From: Acestrorhynchus altus
Taxonomy: Eukaryota > Chordata > Actinopteri > Characiformes > Acestrorhynchidae
NCBI GenBank assembly: GCA_034509495.1
Contig: CM067508.1
Location: 33,889,646-33,953,645 of the forward strand
Direction: 5' to 3'
Length of the DNA: 64,000 bases
Part shown: positions 1-11,108 of the stretch, piece after piece
Position numbering within the stretch: position 1 is the first letter of the stretch
How the letters are laid out: each line of letters opens with the position of its first letter
Made by a program: the position numbers and the translations under genes
Notes under the pieces: generated by a model
Database searches by the model: none
The model's input: only the letters and a program-made list of their open reading frames with translations
Told to the model about the DNA's origin: nothing

Positions 1-537
1 ATGGAGAGGAAAAATGAACATCTATACTAAGATTGGTGAAAGGCCGGGTGACATAGAGGTGAGGGTTAGGTCAGTAGGGCTTGTTTCATTCATTGTAGGG
101 CATTTCTATTGGTCGGTTGATCCAGAATTACTTACAGTGTACAGAACATCTACAAGTTTCAAACCATGGAGAAAACAAATGGACAAAAGTGCTTTTCATT
201 GGACAGCAGCCATATACTTACATGTCCAATGATATGCTTGAGATTTACAGGGAGCTCATGTCCACTGGTGGCACAATTTTGCCAAATACCCATGTTTATG
301 TGCTTATAAAAAGGAATTTATATTAGAATAGATTATTAGAAGAGTTACCCTGTTATTTGTTGGGTTAGGTTTATGTTACGTTTAGGTTTACACAAAATTC
401 TTTTATGTATGACTTCCTGGCATATACATATACATATTGGCCTGCTTGTCTAAGTCTCCAGTAGAGGTCAGGTCTGATTAGGCAGGGAGAGATCAGTCGG
501 TGTGTTGGAAACAGGAAAAATGAGCAAGCGTACGAAT
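1..537. other. Non-coding, no feature seen
   Basis: No repeat, RNA gene or recognisable coding segment is visible. The short open frames here match no domain I know. Confidence 0.5.
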
Positions 538-660
538 CGGAGTTACTTTCACAAGGGACAAATTGTGATAGACCACTGGGTCAGGAAACTCTCCAAAACA
601 GCAGGTTTTGTGGGGAGTTTCTGCTTCAGCACAAACCAAAAGTGCTCCCAGGAAGGCGTT
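538..660 (+). pseudogene. Tc1-like transposase N-terminal remnant
   Basis: One frame reads FHKGQIVIDHWVRKLSKTAG, then FVG, and a little later QKCSQEG. This order resembles the N-terminal helix-turn-helix region of fish Tc1/mariner transposases (a GQI.. stretch, an LSKTA..VG helix, then a ..W.KEG-like end). The protein region would bind the transposon terminal repeats. No DDE catalytic part follows: downstream frames are unrelated and stop at 736. It is a short, dead fragment. The call rests on about 35 residues and could be chance similarity. Confidence 0.5.
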
Positions 661-2876
661 ACCTCTCAGTTATCACATACCCCCGTCACAGCAGTTTTGG
701 TGGCAGGTACCTACACAACGTTAGGCACGTGGTGTTAATGTGCAAAGTCCTGCAAAGCCTGTCCAATCTCCCAACAGGTACTAAAGAAGTATGGCTGTGG
801 GCGGAGCATGGATCAGTTAATTGTCCCCGATTAACTATCTGAGACTGCAATCCTGAATCTGGTCTGCTTCCACTGAGCCCTTGTTATGTGCAAGGCCAAG
901 ATCAGGTGCTCAGTGAAGGGCCACAGAAGGGCAGCATGACAGATAAGGGCCCAGAGAGGCCCTGGCCAAGTACGGCAAGAGAACAGCTGAGATACCAACG
1001 CCCCTGCCCCTGAGTCTACTGTTTCACCTGGATCAGCACAGCATGTCACAGAGGGAGAGATGTCGAAAGAGAAAGAGAGAGGGGGGGCAAGGAAATGAAG
1101 ACGTAATTGACAAGATGAGTCTCGTTAGTAGGAAAGATGGTTTTGCTCATCCGAAATCGTAAAATCCTTAAATTCCATAAACTATCACACGATTCTCCAT
1201 CGATATCATAAAAAGTAATTATGATCAATTAAAAAACCCTGAATTATGTAAGTACTGTATGTGGGTCCCTCGTTCTCAAAACCGTCCTGCACTTCATGGG
1301 TTAATCTTTAAAAACAAACATCGTCTGCATATCTTCCTGCATTTCCACGCTGACCCATTTTTCCACAATTAGGAAGCATTTATGGCTATAGTAAAACATA
1401 TTCATCAAGTGACTTCTCATTGTTGAAGTCTGCTCACTGTGATTTCATAATTGCGCCTTTCTTCCCGGAGGGAGTGGCGTCATGTTTTCCCTGGCTCACA
1501 AGCGCCAGTGCCTGTTTGAGGCCATAGGGAGGCTGATGTCATGCCAGTAAAGCTGATACCTCCCTGTCCTGCCTTTCATTTCTTGTCCTTACATGGCAGA
1601 GGTCAGCTGCACCGTACCGGCCCCCCAAACCTTCTCGTCTCATCTCATCCACTGGTGTAGGGTCACGGAAGCCTATTGACGGATGGCCGCGGCTGACCCT
1701 TCTGCACTGATCTGTGTTCGATGAGAGTAAAGTCAATGCTCGGGCTACAGCTTGGGGAAACCTAATAGGATTGGGTGGCCGTTAATGAAAGGAAACAAAC
1801 TGCTCCTTTTTTCGAGGCCGGAATCCATAGAGAACTCCAGACCGGGCAGAAGAGGCAGAGAAGAATTGTGGCAGAAAAAAAAACTGGATCCAAGCCGGAA
1901 ATCGTTGAGGAATTCATATGAATATGAACCCACCGTACAGAGTGCTCATCTTTCAGGAACGCTAAGATAAAGAACCCCATTTACATCCAGCAACAGAGAT
2001 TTTACACGAGCATCCCACTATCAGAGCCCTGCAGACAGTGCGGAAAAATGGAGCATGTTCCAGGAGGCCCTGACAAATCACTAGGGTCGTATATTACTGG
2101 AATTACATCTTCGCAAATTGAAGGGATTAGGGTCATTTAAAACTCCCCGGCAGTCAAAAGTGACATAGTGTCTGTGCCAAGCCCATATCAGCAGCCTTCT
2201 CAGCCAGATCAGACATGTGTTTGGGGTTAGGGAGGGGCGGGCTCGTCCAAAATACCGTCATTTAGCATCTTATATTCCAAACAGACACACGGCTAATTAC
2301 TCCAGTCTTGCGTAAACACAAAACGTCCGCCTCCTAAGCACAAGCTCTTGGGCAGTAATTGATTTTCTTAGCTTTCCCCCCCAGAGAGGATCAAATCTAA
2401 ACAAAAGCAAATTAGAATAGCGCGGCTACAACGAATGGGAGTTCAAATGACACAGCCAATCTACAAAATCAGCACTCTGGATTCAGCATGGTGCATTCTT
2501 CCCCCGCTGACCATGAGGTCAAGACCACATCTTAGGTCACTTCCTCAGCCTTAGAGGACAGTGGGAATGGCCACATCCCTCTGGTGGGGCCGGAACGCAG
2601 AGCTTACTGCCTGGGAGAAAAACACGGATGCAGGCGCCTCTTCCTGCTCCCTGCTGGATACAGCAGCTGTGGGAGGCCTGACACTTCTTACTGTATCAGA
2701 GGCTTCAAACTGAGAACAAGGCAACACCAGTGCACCGGCTAGAAGATTTGGGCTCTTACAAGTTGTACATTCAGCTGGAGAGGGAAAAAAAACGTGGCAA
2801 AATCAACAAGTGGAGAATTCCCAAGCATGGATCCTAAACCGATGGTCCGACGGTCTCAGGCAGATATAAAGTGCTT
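661..2876. other. Unique non-coding sequence
   Basis: No gene is recognisable. A short purine run (GAGAGAGGGGGG-like) lies near 1067-1088. The stretch 2240-2430 is free of simple repeats, holds several TAAT/ATTA words (for example GGCTAATTAC near 2292) and reads like a candidate conserved non-coding element. That reading is inference only. Confidence 0.4.
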
Positions 2877-2950
2877 CCCCCTCTGCCCTATAAAAAGGCT
2901 CTCAGAGGCTACTTTTGGGTAGTGTACCTCTTGGAGAGACATCGTTGACT
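2877..2950 (+). mobile_element. 5' fragment of the Tc1-like family also at 62.85 kb
   Basis: The words GGCTCTCAGAGGCTACTTTT and GGGTAGTGTACCTCTTG recur with few differences at 62,866-62,905, in the same orientation and order. The similarity stops after the GTTGAC word, so only the leader of the element is kept here. Seen directly by comparing the two places. Confidence 0.7.
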
Positions 2951-3784
2951 ACTGTCATTTTGCTTTTATAGTCCATGGACCCACTGATCTACCCACAAGT
3001 GATATGCAATACAAAATCACACCCTGCTGTACAAAACGATATGTCGTGTTCGTCCCTAATAGTGAAATATTCCAAAGCAATGGAAGCAAACGGAAATCCT
3101 TCAGTATGACGCGTCTTCTCAGCACTACCATGCAAGACGTCTTTCAGAACACGAGGAGACCAGGTCAAAACTCTTAAGCCTGTGATGCAAACGGGCTGGA
3201 GTGACGTTATGTTATTGGCTGCTGGGGTTCAACTGCAGGTTTTGGAGTTTAAGAGCAGCACGCCTCTGGTAGAATATGATGTTAAACAAAGCAGACACAC
3301 CCAGAACCAGTTGATGGCTCAGCTTTTGTTCCTGAAGTGCCAAACATGCTTTCAGCTCGGAGTGATGTCAGCATGCAGTTGAGGAATGTCTGAGAACTCG
3401 ATGACGTGGTTGGGGTGAGAGCTACTATGAGCTGATCAAATCTCACCCGGCTCTGTGTGCCAGAGGGATAAGATAAGAAAGGTTTCTTTAGATGCCTCAG
3501 AACTAATAGCTGTGAAAATATCGTACATCTAAAGTTTTTGTTTGTGGCTTTAATTCCAAATGGCTGTGCTAGAGAACCAGGTGGAGGTTCTCCAGACTTT
3601 AAACACACTAGTGAAAGTGCTTTAGGGTACTGAAAGCGATTAACCTGGTATCTCTTCCAGAGAACCTGTTATGGCAGCCTATTTGATCTGAACTGTTGCA
3701 CAAATAGTTGCAAGTGTGAGAATGCAGTGCTATTGGGAATGAAGATAAAGGTTACCCGGAGCGATATATGAGTAAAAGGTTTGA
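2951..3784. other. Non-coding, nothing recognised
   Basis: A 108-codon minus-strand frame (3282-3608) has no domain that I recognise. Near 3727-3746 a short segment (GCAGTGCTATTGGGAATGAA) resembles the sequence at 59,627 next to a second transposase relic, so the Tc1 relic that follows may begin there. Confidence 0.4.
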
Positions 3785-4013
3785 CTTCAATGATCAATAT
3801 TTATTGATCTACTCATACAGAAGTGGTGTCTCTCAGGACGGCGTCGGGTTTAACGCAACACGCCGGACGTCTCTGCATGGAGGTGTAGAGGTTCCTGATG
3901 GTGTCCTGTGATGATCCATCCCATGCAGCTTGAATGTTCTCACTCAGTTCTGCAGATGGTGTGGTAGGGGTGGAGTGTTGATAGAGCGTCCAATAGCGTC
4001 CACACATTTTCAA
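3785..4013 (-). pseudogene. Tc1-like transposase C-terminal fragment, copy 1
   Basis: The minus strand reads LSENIQAAWDGSSQDTIRNL, followed by YTSMQRR. This matches the C-terminal end of Tc1/mariner (DDE_3-type) transposases, where an LxxxWxxIPQDxIxxL..SMxRR block follows the last catalytic residue. A second copy at 59.69-59.93 kb is nearly identical over about 230 bases in the same orientation. The catalytic D, D and E/D residues lie upstream in intact proteins and are missing, so this is a truncated dead copy. Expected full length in the family is about 340 residues; at most 66 are open here. Confidence 0.75.
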
Positions 4014-5061
4014 TCAGGGACAGGTCTGGAGATGAGACCGACCACGGCGTAGTATCTGTGCATTGCGATTTGTGCATTCCAAATAATCCAAACCAATCAT
4101 GGTAAAATAATCCTGACAGAACGGGCGTTGGAGTAAACTAATTATTCAAAACAGCTGCCAGTGTGAGTGCACTGCGCTCGCTGAAAACATGTCACTCATG
4201 AAGCGTCTGCATGACAGCATACAACTAGGATATCCTGAACATGCAATTCAACATACAGCGCAGCACACAGCTGCGGTTTGAAGCTACCTTAGTGGTGCCC
4301 ACAGCGCAGAGGTAATGAGAGAAGGGGGGAGAGTGCAGAACACAGGTGCACACTGCATCACTCAGAGCCATCAGCCCCGCGTCTCAGGCACCACCCCTCC
4401 TGGGAGCACCTCAGAAGACCCACTTCCTGCTATGCAGCTATTGCAACTGATTGCATGATATGACCTTACCAAAGTGAGGGTCTTTGTCATCGTTTCAGAG
4501 GTTTTTATAGGTTCTTACATTAAAGCTTTTATATTTCTAATCACATTTTCTCACACAGGTCTGTGTTCCATATGTCTCTCAGAATCACCAGCAGATACAA
4601 AACAAAGGTTTGACTTTTTTATGCTTTAAAATTAAAACCCTTTCTTACTCCTTATCAGTCAGTGGTCATTTATTGTGAAAATGGCTGTAATTCCTAAAGT
4701 AAAAGTAGCCTTTGGAATTAAAGTCTACGTCCAATCTCAACTGCTTCCTTTCAGATCCACACATGTGACGCACAGAGGAAAAATCACGTGACATCACTGT
4801 CCAAATACTTATGTACCAGACTGTAAGACAGAATAATACAACTGTTGGAAGAACCTCACTGCATGTCTTTATATGAATCTGTACATCTGAACTATTCTGG
4901 CAAAAGAAGTAACGCTGCATGTTGCAGGTTCCGGGTTCTAGACGACTGCATGCCGATGTTCCAGGCTTCATAACTCCATAATAACCTACAGACAGGATCC
5001 ACATATCATAACAAACTACAGAATGTATCCTACAGGATATAGCCTACTGAAGGTAGACATG
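4014..5061. other. Unique non-coding sequence
   Basis: The first 250 bases after the transposase relic (4060-4290) are complex, contain CTAATTATTC and ATGCAATTCAA words and lack repeats. They could be a conserved non-coding element. A 112-codon minus-strand frame at 4666-5004 has no recognisable domain. Confidence 0.4.
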
Positions 5062-5076
5062 ATAATGATGATGATG

Positions 5077-5116
<40 letters not shown>
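5062..5116. repeat. (ATG)n/(ATA)n trinucleotide microsatellite
   Basis: A short GATGATGATG run passes directly into about twelve uninterrupted AAT/ATA triplets. Confidence 0.97.
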
Positions 5117-5120
<4 letters not shown>

Positions 5121-6469
5121 CAAAAATGAATTATTTTTTTACTTTGGGATACTGTACAATTATAGTAAATAATGTATATATTTAATAAAAGTATCCATAT
5201 CAATCTAATCAATACAAAAAATGCATAATAAAAGTCATTAAAATGACTGCATTGTAATTCTTACAAACCAAAGTAACTCACATATTTTTTATCAAAACAT
5301 GGTCAAATCCATAAAAACACCTACATTCTGTAATTAGACCTCAAAGTCATATCAGATCAGCCTACGACCTTCTGAAAACAGGTAAATAAAGGTACGTGAC
5401 TCTATCAAAACATCCTGCAAAATAGGCCTAGGAAGTAAAAAATCGTAATGTATCAAGATATATCACAATATATTGATCGGGACCCCTGAATGATGGTACA
5501 CGTTGGCCCACCAGCTTCTTGCCCTCGTCCTGTCTGGACCTAAAGCTCAGTATAATGCAGCTTAAGGAATATTCAAACACCCAGTTACTGATTAGTCACT
5601 GAACAAATACACGTGCAATAAAAAAATGACAAACGTTTGTAATAAGGGCGAACTGAGAATAGGTCGAGATGTTATCAGATGGAACTGCATGCTAAGATTG
5701 GCTCGTGTCAGGGTTATTAAACCTTTGTGTTTCTCATATCTATTGTGGACACTTTTAATCCACTAGAACAGAAAGTTTTATATTCACAAATCCAGCAGAG
5801 CGGACTCTAATAAAAGGACAGAGACATGCGTCTAAAGATAGTGAGCTGAGCGTCAATCCCCTGAGACTCACTACGAGAAAAAGCCTGGGAAGATATGAGA
5901 CAAACGATGGGCGCTGCCTCTCCACCCTGGCTCCCAGATCCACACAATAAATCCAAATTTGGAGGATGGTGGGGGGACGGGGGCGACTGGGGGGGGGTTC
6001 ACCTTGAGAAAATCTGTACAGTACAATATCAAACCTGATCCCATCAAAGACAGTAAAAACAGGAGAAACAGCAGTTTTGATCCAATTAAACCAGTACAGT
6101 AGTAACAACATGACAGATCAAAGACACTGAACACTTAATAACTGCCTCAACAATACACACCAGGTTACAACCCAGAGCAACAACAAAATGCTATAATAGG
6201 GAGGAGACACGTAACAAGTACTGCTGCCGCTGGTCGTCTTCACAAAGCAATACTTACATAATCAGACCCATATTTATCAAGATTCACCCTGAAGTAGATA
6301 TTTACATTGTAACTATTATATCACTGTGAATATGTCATAGAATTCACTGTTTTATTATTACATCTAACATATAATTATTAGGATTGTTTACTATAATAAG
6401 TATATAATATATATATAATTATATCATTTAATGATGTATATCATTAGAAAAATATTGAAGGAAACAACC
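5117..6469. other. AT-rich non-coding sequence
   Basis: No gene is recognisable. The words TATCAAGATATATCACAATA near 5453 belong to a GATATAT-type dispersed sequence seen again near 41.66 kb. A G-rich patch (5969-5998) contains several runs of four or more G. Two overlapping minus-strand frames of 118 and 87 codons (5755-6134) lack domains. Confidence 0.4.
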
Positions 6470-6730
6470 TGAAATTACCAACATGGGCAAGATTTCATCA
6501 ATTCATCAGGTATTGGAATGTCAACTTCAACCCTCCAACTTCGTAGGAACAACTTAGTACTTTGTAAAGCACGGAAACAACTTAATAAACCATGGAAACT
6601 TAGTGAGGTGTGGGAATGACTTTGTCCGGCATGGAATTGACTTACTAAACCATGGAAACAGCTTAGAAAAAACTGAAACAACTTAAGTAAGCCGTGGGAA
6701 CAACTTAGTGAGGTGTGGGAATGACGAGGT
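6470..6730. repeat. Degenerate tandem repeat, CATGGAAACAACTTA-type
   Basis: Words such as ACCATGGAAAC, CTTAGTGAGGTGTGGGAATG and AACAACTTA recur with spacings of roughly 25-70 bases. The 20-base word CTTAGTGAGGTGTGGGAATG occurs exactly twice, near 6600 and 6705. The units have drifted and no fixed period is kept. Confidence 0.7.
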
Positions 6731-6753
6731 TAGTAAAAGATGCCCCACCCCCC

Positions 6754-6757
<4 letters not shown>

Positions 6758-6811
<54 letters not shown>
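6758..6811. repeat. (CA)n microsatellite
   Basis: About 25 uninterrupted CA units preceded by CCCACC runs and followed by an A tract. Confidence 0.99.
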
Positions 6812-6815
<4 letters not shown>

Positions 6816-8292
6816 AAATAAAAAAATTACATTTCAAATCTGGTCACCGCTTCTGGGTGAGTGTTGGGCATTTCCCCCGAGATCTTTTCAATACAAATAA
6901 AGGAACAAATTGCAAATATGAAACCAGACGCTTCTTCTTACCTCACTGAGTCACGGCCACGACTTATCTTACATTCATGCAGGGTCTCACCTAAGTGTCT
7001 CCATAAGAAGCTCACCATAAACATACTGATCTCTTTTTAATACAGAATCTTCCTAATTATTCTATTGATTGGATGCAGATGTGTGTACTGCACTGAGAGG
7101 ACTTTGTGTAGGTTGCAACGATGTGTGACCGCTCCCCGATGAGTGGACCAACAGAGACGACCCGAAACTGAGACAGTTGATGTGACTGAAGCATCGCCCA
7201 ATGCGAGAGCTATTAAACGTCCTATGACGAGTCCTTCAGTTCCAAATGAGGTCAATTAGCTCCTCCGAGTTTTGTTTTTGGTGGGGCAGTATTTAGCCAC
7301 ACTCTCGTTCGTGACTGGGCAGTGGCCTGGCGGCGTGAGGAGGCAGAGAGGAGGAGGATCAGTGTGGGGTGGAAAGAGGATAAGCTGCAGATTTGGGCCT
7401 TTGCTCTGGCTCCAAGGCTGAACACACAACACCGTGTGCACGAGCAAACGCACACACACACACACAGTCTGGCACCGTCCTAACAGAACAGCCAGGCCCA
7501 GGGTGAGGACGCCTCCAGCCAGGGTGTCTGGTGCAAGGATAGTGCCTGCAGGAAGGGCAAAGAGGAGGCAGGGAGGAGCCCGTGGATCCCTAAGCCGCTC
7601 TGCCCTGCTCAGCAGCACATGTGCTGAGTGCGCCGTATAAGGTGGCTTACCACCACAGGTCAGAGCCAAGGGCAGGGCAGTTGAAAGGTCAGTGCAGGAC
7701 AGTTCTGTAGGCTAAACAGTCGCACTGCACCGGCCACGCTCCATTAGCTGGGCAGAGGGCGTATACGTCAGCGGCACCCAGATACTGTTACAACAGGGAT
7801 TTGCTGTTATTGTGTGTGCTATCCAGTGTGTGCAAGGAACCTTAAGGGTTCCACGGGGCAAGTTAGGTTAGGACAGAGGTGTAGCAGGAATCGGGCATGT
7901 CACAGAAATGAGAATTCCGAGACATCGGGTCTCATGTCTGGGCAATGTCAAAGGCGAGTTTAAAACTGCATATTAAACATAATGAAACGGTTTTATGATG
8001 CACAAAGCTCGGTTAAGGTCATAAACACATGATCTACAGACTTGGAACCTTCTTATTTCAGGGGAAAACTGGTCCTTTTTCCCATAATAAAATTCTCATT
8101 TTCCCGAACAACAGGAAAAATCTGTTTAATTGGAAATTTGATACAGTGGCTCTGCGGTGTTGTATGTATTGTGCTCCACAAATCCCTTATTAAAGCTACC
8201 ACTTTCTCCAGCTTCCATTACGTTAAATGAAATGAAAGGCTTTCAGCCTTCGGAACGCTGAAAGGGGAAATTCCTGATGTTCCGACTAATAT
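6812..8292. other. Non-coding sequence with a short CA tract
   Basis: Contains a small (CA)n at 7450-7467. The 137-codon minus-strand frame at 7256-7669 crosses the CA tract (read as CVCV) and has no domain, so I do not call it a gene. Confidence 0.45.
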
Positions 8293-8900
8293 ACAATATG
8301 TGGACAAAAGTATTGGGACACTTGCTCTGTATTTCTTCAGAAATCAAAGGTGTTAAAGAGTGTCTCCTGATTCTGTTGGAGTAACAGTCTCTACTGTCCA
8401 GGAAAGATTTTCTACTAGATTTTCTACTGGAACACTGCAGCGAGAATTTGATTGCATTCAGTCACAAGAGTATTAGTGACCTCCCCCAACTCATCTCAAA
8501 AGTACTGGATGGAGCACCATCATTCCAGAGAACACCATTCCCGGCCAGTCACAATAACAATTTTTGTTTGGACAATATATCATCCAAGATTAAAGATGTA
8601 ATCGTGAGGTTCTGCCCCAATGTGCCCCCTGCCTTTTGGTTTTTACCTTTGTGTTCCTGTGTTGGTTCTAATCTGTGTTTGCTTGTTAGCACGTGGCTTT
8701 GTTTAGTGTCGGTTTTTGTCGCCTCCCTTCTCTCTTATTTATCTGCACCAGAGAGTTCTAATCTATTGGGAGTACTTCTCTACAGGGACTAGACAGGCTG
8801 TGTGTGCATTTGCACATCTGTGTCAACAATGGGTGCAAATTAAAGTGGTCAAAGCATTCATTAGAATGGGTGTCCACAAACATTTGGACATACAGTGTAT
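8293..8900. mobile_element. Non-autonomous DNA transposon, GTGGACAAAAGTATTGGGAC family
   Basis: The left end reads ATGTGGACAAAAGTATTGGG. The right end carries GGGTGTCCACAAACATTTGG followed by ACATACAGTGTAT, an approximate inverted counterpart. Sequences with these two ends are common fish short inverted-repeat elements, from general knowledge. No transposase reading frame is present, so the element would need proteins made elsewhere. The right end directly abuts the next element. A related right-end fragment is at 47.88-48.04 kb. Internal boundaries are not certain. Confidence 0.7.
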
Positions 8901-8903
8901 ATA

Positions 8904-9549
8904 CAGTGGCATGCAAAGGATTGGACACCCCTGGTCATGAGATTCCTGGACATCTTGCATGCAGGGCTCATTTTTATGTCTTTTGGAGAAATTTAGGTCA
9001 ATTTTGCATCATGTTTTCAAAGTTTGACATACTTTTATTATTTTAAATGAATAAAGTATTCATAGGAGACAATCACTTAAACTTGTCTTCATTTGACAGT
9101 GAAAGAGAGTTTAGATTTGAGCACGTTTTGATAAAAAAGTTAAACGTTTGGATTTTTTTCTTTCTGCTATAAGGACACATAACCCAATATGTGGGTCAGA
9201 GGCATCATTAGCCCCGCCCCCTCTCTCTGATCAGTCAGAGTCTGTATGCAGGTTGAGCCTCAGCCCCGCCCCCTCTCTCTGATCAGTCAGAGTCTATATG
9301 CAGGTAGATCATGTCCATGTGGACAGAGCAGTAAACATGCACTGGGAGCTCCTTTGGCTTTTAAACTGGGATTTTATTCATTTGGAAACAAGTGAAGGTG
9401 TTTTCCGAGCTGGAATTCTCCCTGACAGTTCATCGCACACTGATGACCACAGTGGTTAAACGTCTTGCAGTTTATGATATGTGCATCATGTCTGTCATCG
9501 TGATTACAGTCATTTTGACCAGGGGTGCCCAAACCTCTGCATGCCACTG
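8904..9549. mobile_element. Complete TA-flanked MITE with 34-bp terminal inverted repeats
   Basis: The left end begins CAGTGGCATGCAAAGGATTG and the right end is its inverse, ending CTGCATGCCACTG. The outer 34 bases pair with three mismatches by my count. The left flank is TATA and the right flank CATA, consistent with a decayed TA target duplication and so with Tc1/mariner-type mobilisation. The 646-bp interior has no transposase. It carries a GC-box module (two 52-bp units, 9205-9308) that also forms a seven-unit array at 50.46 kb, plus an AGGAGACAATCAC stretch that recurs at 48.39 kb. The element abuts the MITE on its left with only about three bases between. Confidence 0.82.
9205..9308 (-). 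repeat. Two 52-bp GC-box units inside the MITE
   Basis: GCCCCGCCCC occurs at 9211 and 9263, exactly 52 bases apart, each followed by CTCTCTCTGATCAGTCAGAG. This is the reverse complement of the unit tandemly repeated at 50,462-50,848. GGGGCGGGGC is a classic GC box (Sp1/KLF-type); that it works as one here is inference. Confidence 0.9.
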
Positions 9550-9593
9550 CATAACGAACTGCATATCGCCGGGTTTCGGCCGACAGTGCAGTG

Positions 9594-9652
9594 CTTTCCA
9601 AACAAAGATCTTAGAGTGGATCCACTCCACTCTGAGAACTTTGTTTGGAAAG
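9594..9652. repeat. 59-bp near-perfect hairpin
   Basis: CTTTCCAAACAAAGATCTTA at the left pairs with the right end, which reads AGAACTTTGTTTGGAAAG. The arms continue through AGAGTGGAT/ATCCACTC-like sequence with almost no loop. No known element ends were identified around it. It could be a tiny MITE or a remnant of one. Confidence 0.85.
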
Positions 9653-9879
9653 CCGTCCGTTGATTAGTGCGGCATTCGCATAATTGTTCCAACATGCAGA
9701 TGACCGTCCATGCATGACCATCCAAGAAGAGATCGTTCCAGGTAATGAAAAAAAAAGCACTGAAAATACACTCAGCTGACGCGTGTCTAGCCAGATAATT
9801 CGCCGCTGAAAGCCCCCTCACATGTTCTCGTTTAATTATAACTTTGCACCTCCCTGATCCGCCCTCACAAGCCCCCCAA
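9653..9879. other. Non-coding, nothing recognised
   Basis: A complex sequence without repeats or coding signals. Confidence 0.4.
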
Positions 9880-10160
9880 AAAATGCAAGAACACTGGATA
9901 TAAGTGTTTAAATATGATTTGATAAATATTCACTTTGAAACCTTATCCGCATGTCAGAAAGTGAGCAGTATTTATAAAGCGCATGTGGTGCGGAGGCCTG
10001 TGCCAGCGCTGCTCACTAATCCCCAGGCCAATGGCTTTGGAAGTCATCATCGCTACATATTAAGGGCCTACCTAATAAAGTTAAAACTGTGGAGCCTAAG
10101 AGCCTGATAGATGGTTTTATTTGGCAAGTGTCGGGGAAGCCTATTTACGGGCTGTAACAG
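9880..10160. promoter_or_regulatory. Candidate conserved non-coding element
   Basis: A repeat-free block containing TAATCC (10,018-10,023, an OTX/PITX-type word), CATATTAAGG, CCTAATAAAG and CCAATGG. Its texture (balanced composition, many homeodomain-like words, no drifted repeats) resembles vertebrate developmental enhancers. This is a judgement from composition only; no alignment was possible. Confidence 0.35.
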
Positions 10161-10185
10161 GCCCAGGTCTGTGCGGAGGAAGGAG

Positions 10186-10215
10186 AGGGGTGTGGGGGGG
10201 GTGTGTGGGGGGGGT
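10186..10215 (+). other. G-run cluster, possible G-quadruplex
   Basis: Runs of 4, 8 and 8 G occur within 30 bases, separated by TGT and TGTGT. Enough G tracts with short loops are present to fit the standard quadruplex pattern. Not tested. Confidence 0.55.
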
Positions 10216-11060
10216 GAAAAGTGACGAGGAGCTAATATTTTGCTACACGTCTTAAGCGATGGTCTTTCTGTTTGCCTTGCGTGTTCCTCGTATCCTGGGG
10301 TAACCTATTTAGCATCAAACGTGTGGCGAGGTGGCGCGGCGGTGGGACAGGAGGCAGCCAGAGGTTTCTGGTTTTGGAGCCGCTCCTCGGGGCTGATTGC
10401 TGGGTGACCCCGCTGGGACGCGGCGCATTCCATTGGTTAGTGAGCCGATCCAAAACCCACAGATAATAGAGAGGGGGGAGTCGGCAGTGGCAAAATCACC
10501 CCGAATTTATGGACGCAGCAGGCATGCATATTCATAACCGTGCTGCCCTAGAAGTGGCTTCATTTATGCAGTTCCTACGTTCAATAAAAGGTCCTCGGAG
10601 ATGTTTCCTGGAGGAGGAAAAAACAAAAGTCTGCGTTGCCCACACAAGCACAACCACGGCTAAAACATTATCTGCTGGGTTCAAGATTCTGCATCCTGCC
10701 TCCAGGTCTCGCGGGAGAGCGCTGGAATCTCCAGCTCAGTGATGGTGCTCCAGTAAACAATGAATCACTGCGGCCTTGAGCATGCGCGAGAGCGAGGGAG
10801 AGCTGTCGAAACGAAAACAAAAAGCTAGCGAGAGTTTCACAAACGTGGGGCAGAAGTATGGCACATTCCTTACAGCTGATCTGGGAAATATTTGGAGCAC
10901 AATTGCCAAAGTGCCTTCACACTTTACTCCGAGAAAAAGGATAGGCCCTCCGCAAGGGTGGACGAGAAGCTTCAGACTGTGGGTGGACAATGGCTTTCAG
11001 TTATTCCCTTAAGTGTTCCGGAATGAACCGAATTATGATTTTATAATAAAACTATTAAAG
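10216..11060. other. Unique sequence with a small CpG-rich patch
   Basis: 10,325-10,460 is GC- and CpG-rich (GTGGCGCGGCGGTGGGAC) and ends with an inverted CCAAT word (CATTGGTTAG), which would suit a regulatory element. The rest shows no gene; the open frames on both strands lack domains. Confidence 0.4.
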
Positions 11061-11108
11061 TGCGTGCGCGTGTGTGTGTGTGTGTGGGTGTGTGTGTGTG
11101 TGTGTGTC
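11061..11108. repeat. (GT)n microsatellite
   Basis: A GTGCGTGCGCG start followed by about 18 GT units with one G insertion. Confidence 0.98.

Noticed and set aside
502..738. Functional small gene of 78 codons
   Set aside because: Its only recognisable part is a transposase-like helix-turn-helix; the rest is unrelated, so it is listed as a relic.
7256..7669. A 137-codon minus-strand frame with hydrophobic stretches
   Set aside because: It crosses a CA tract read as CVCV, has no domain and overlaps two other open frames.
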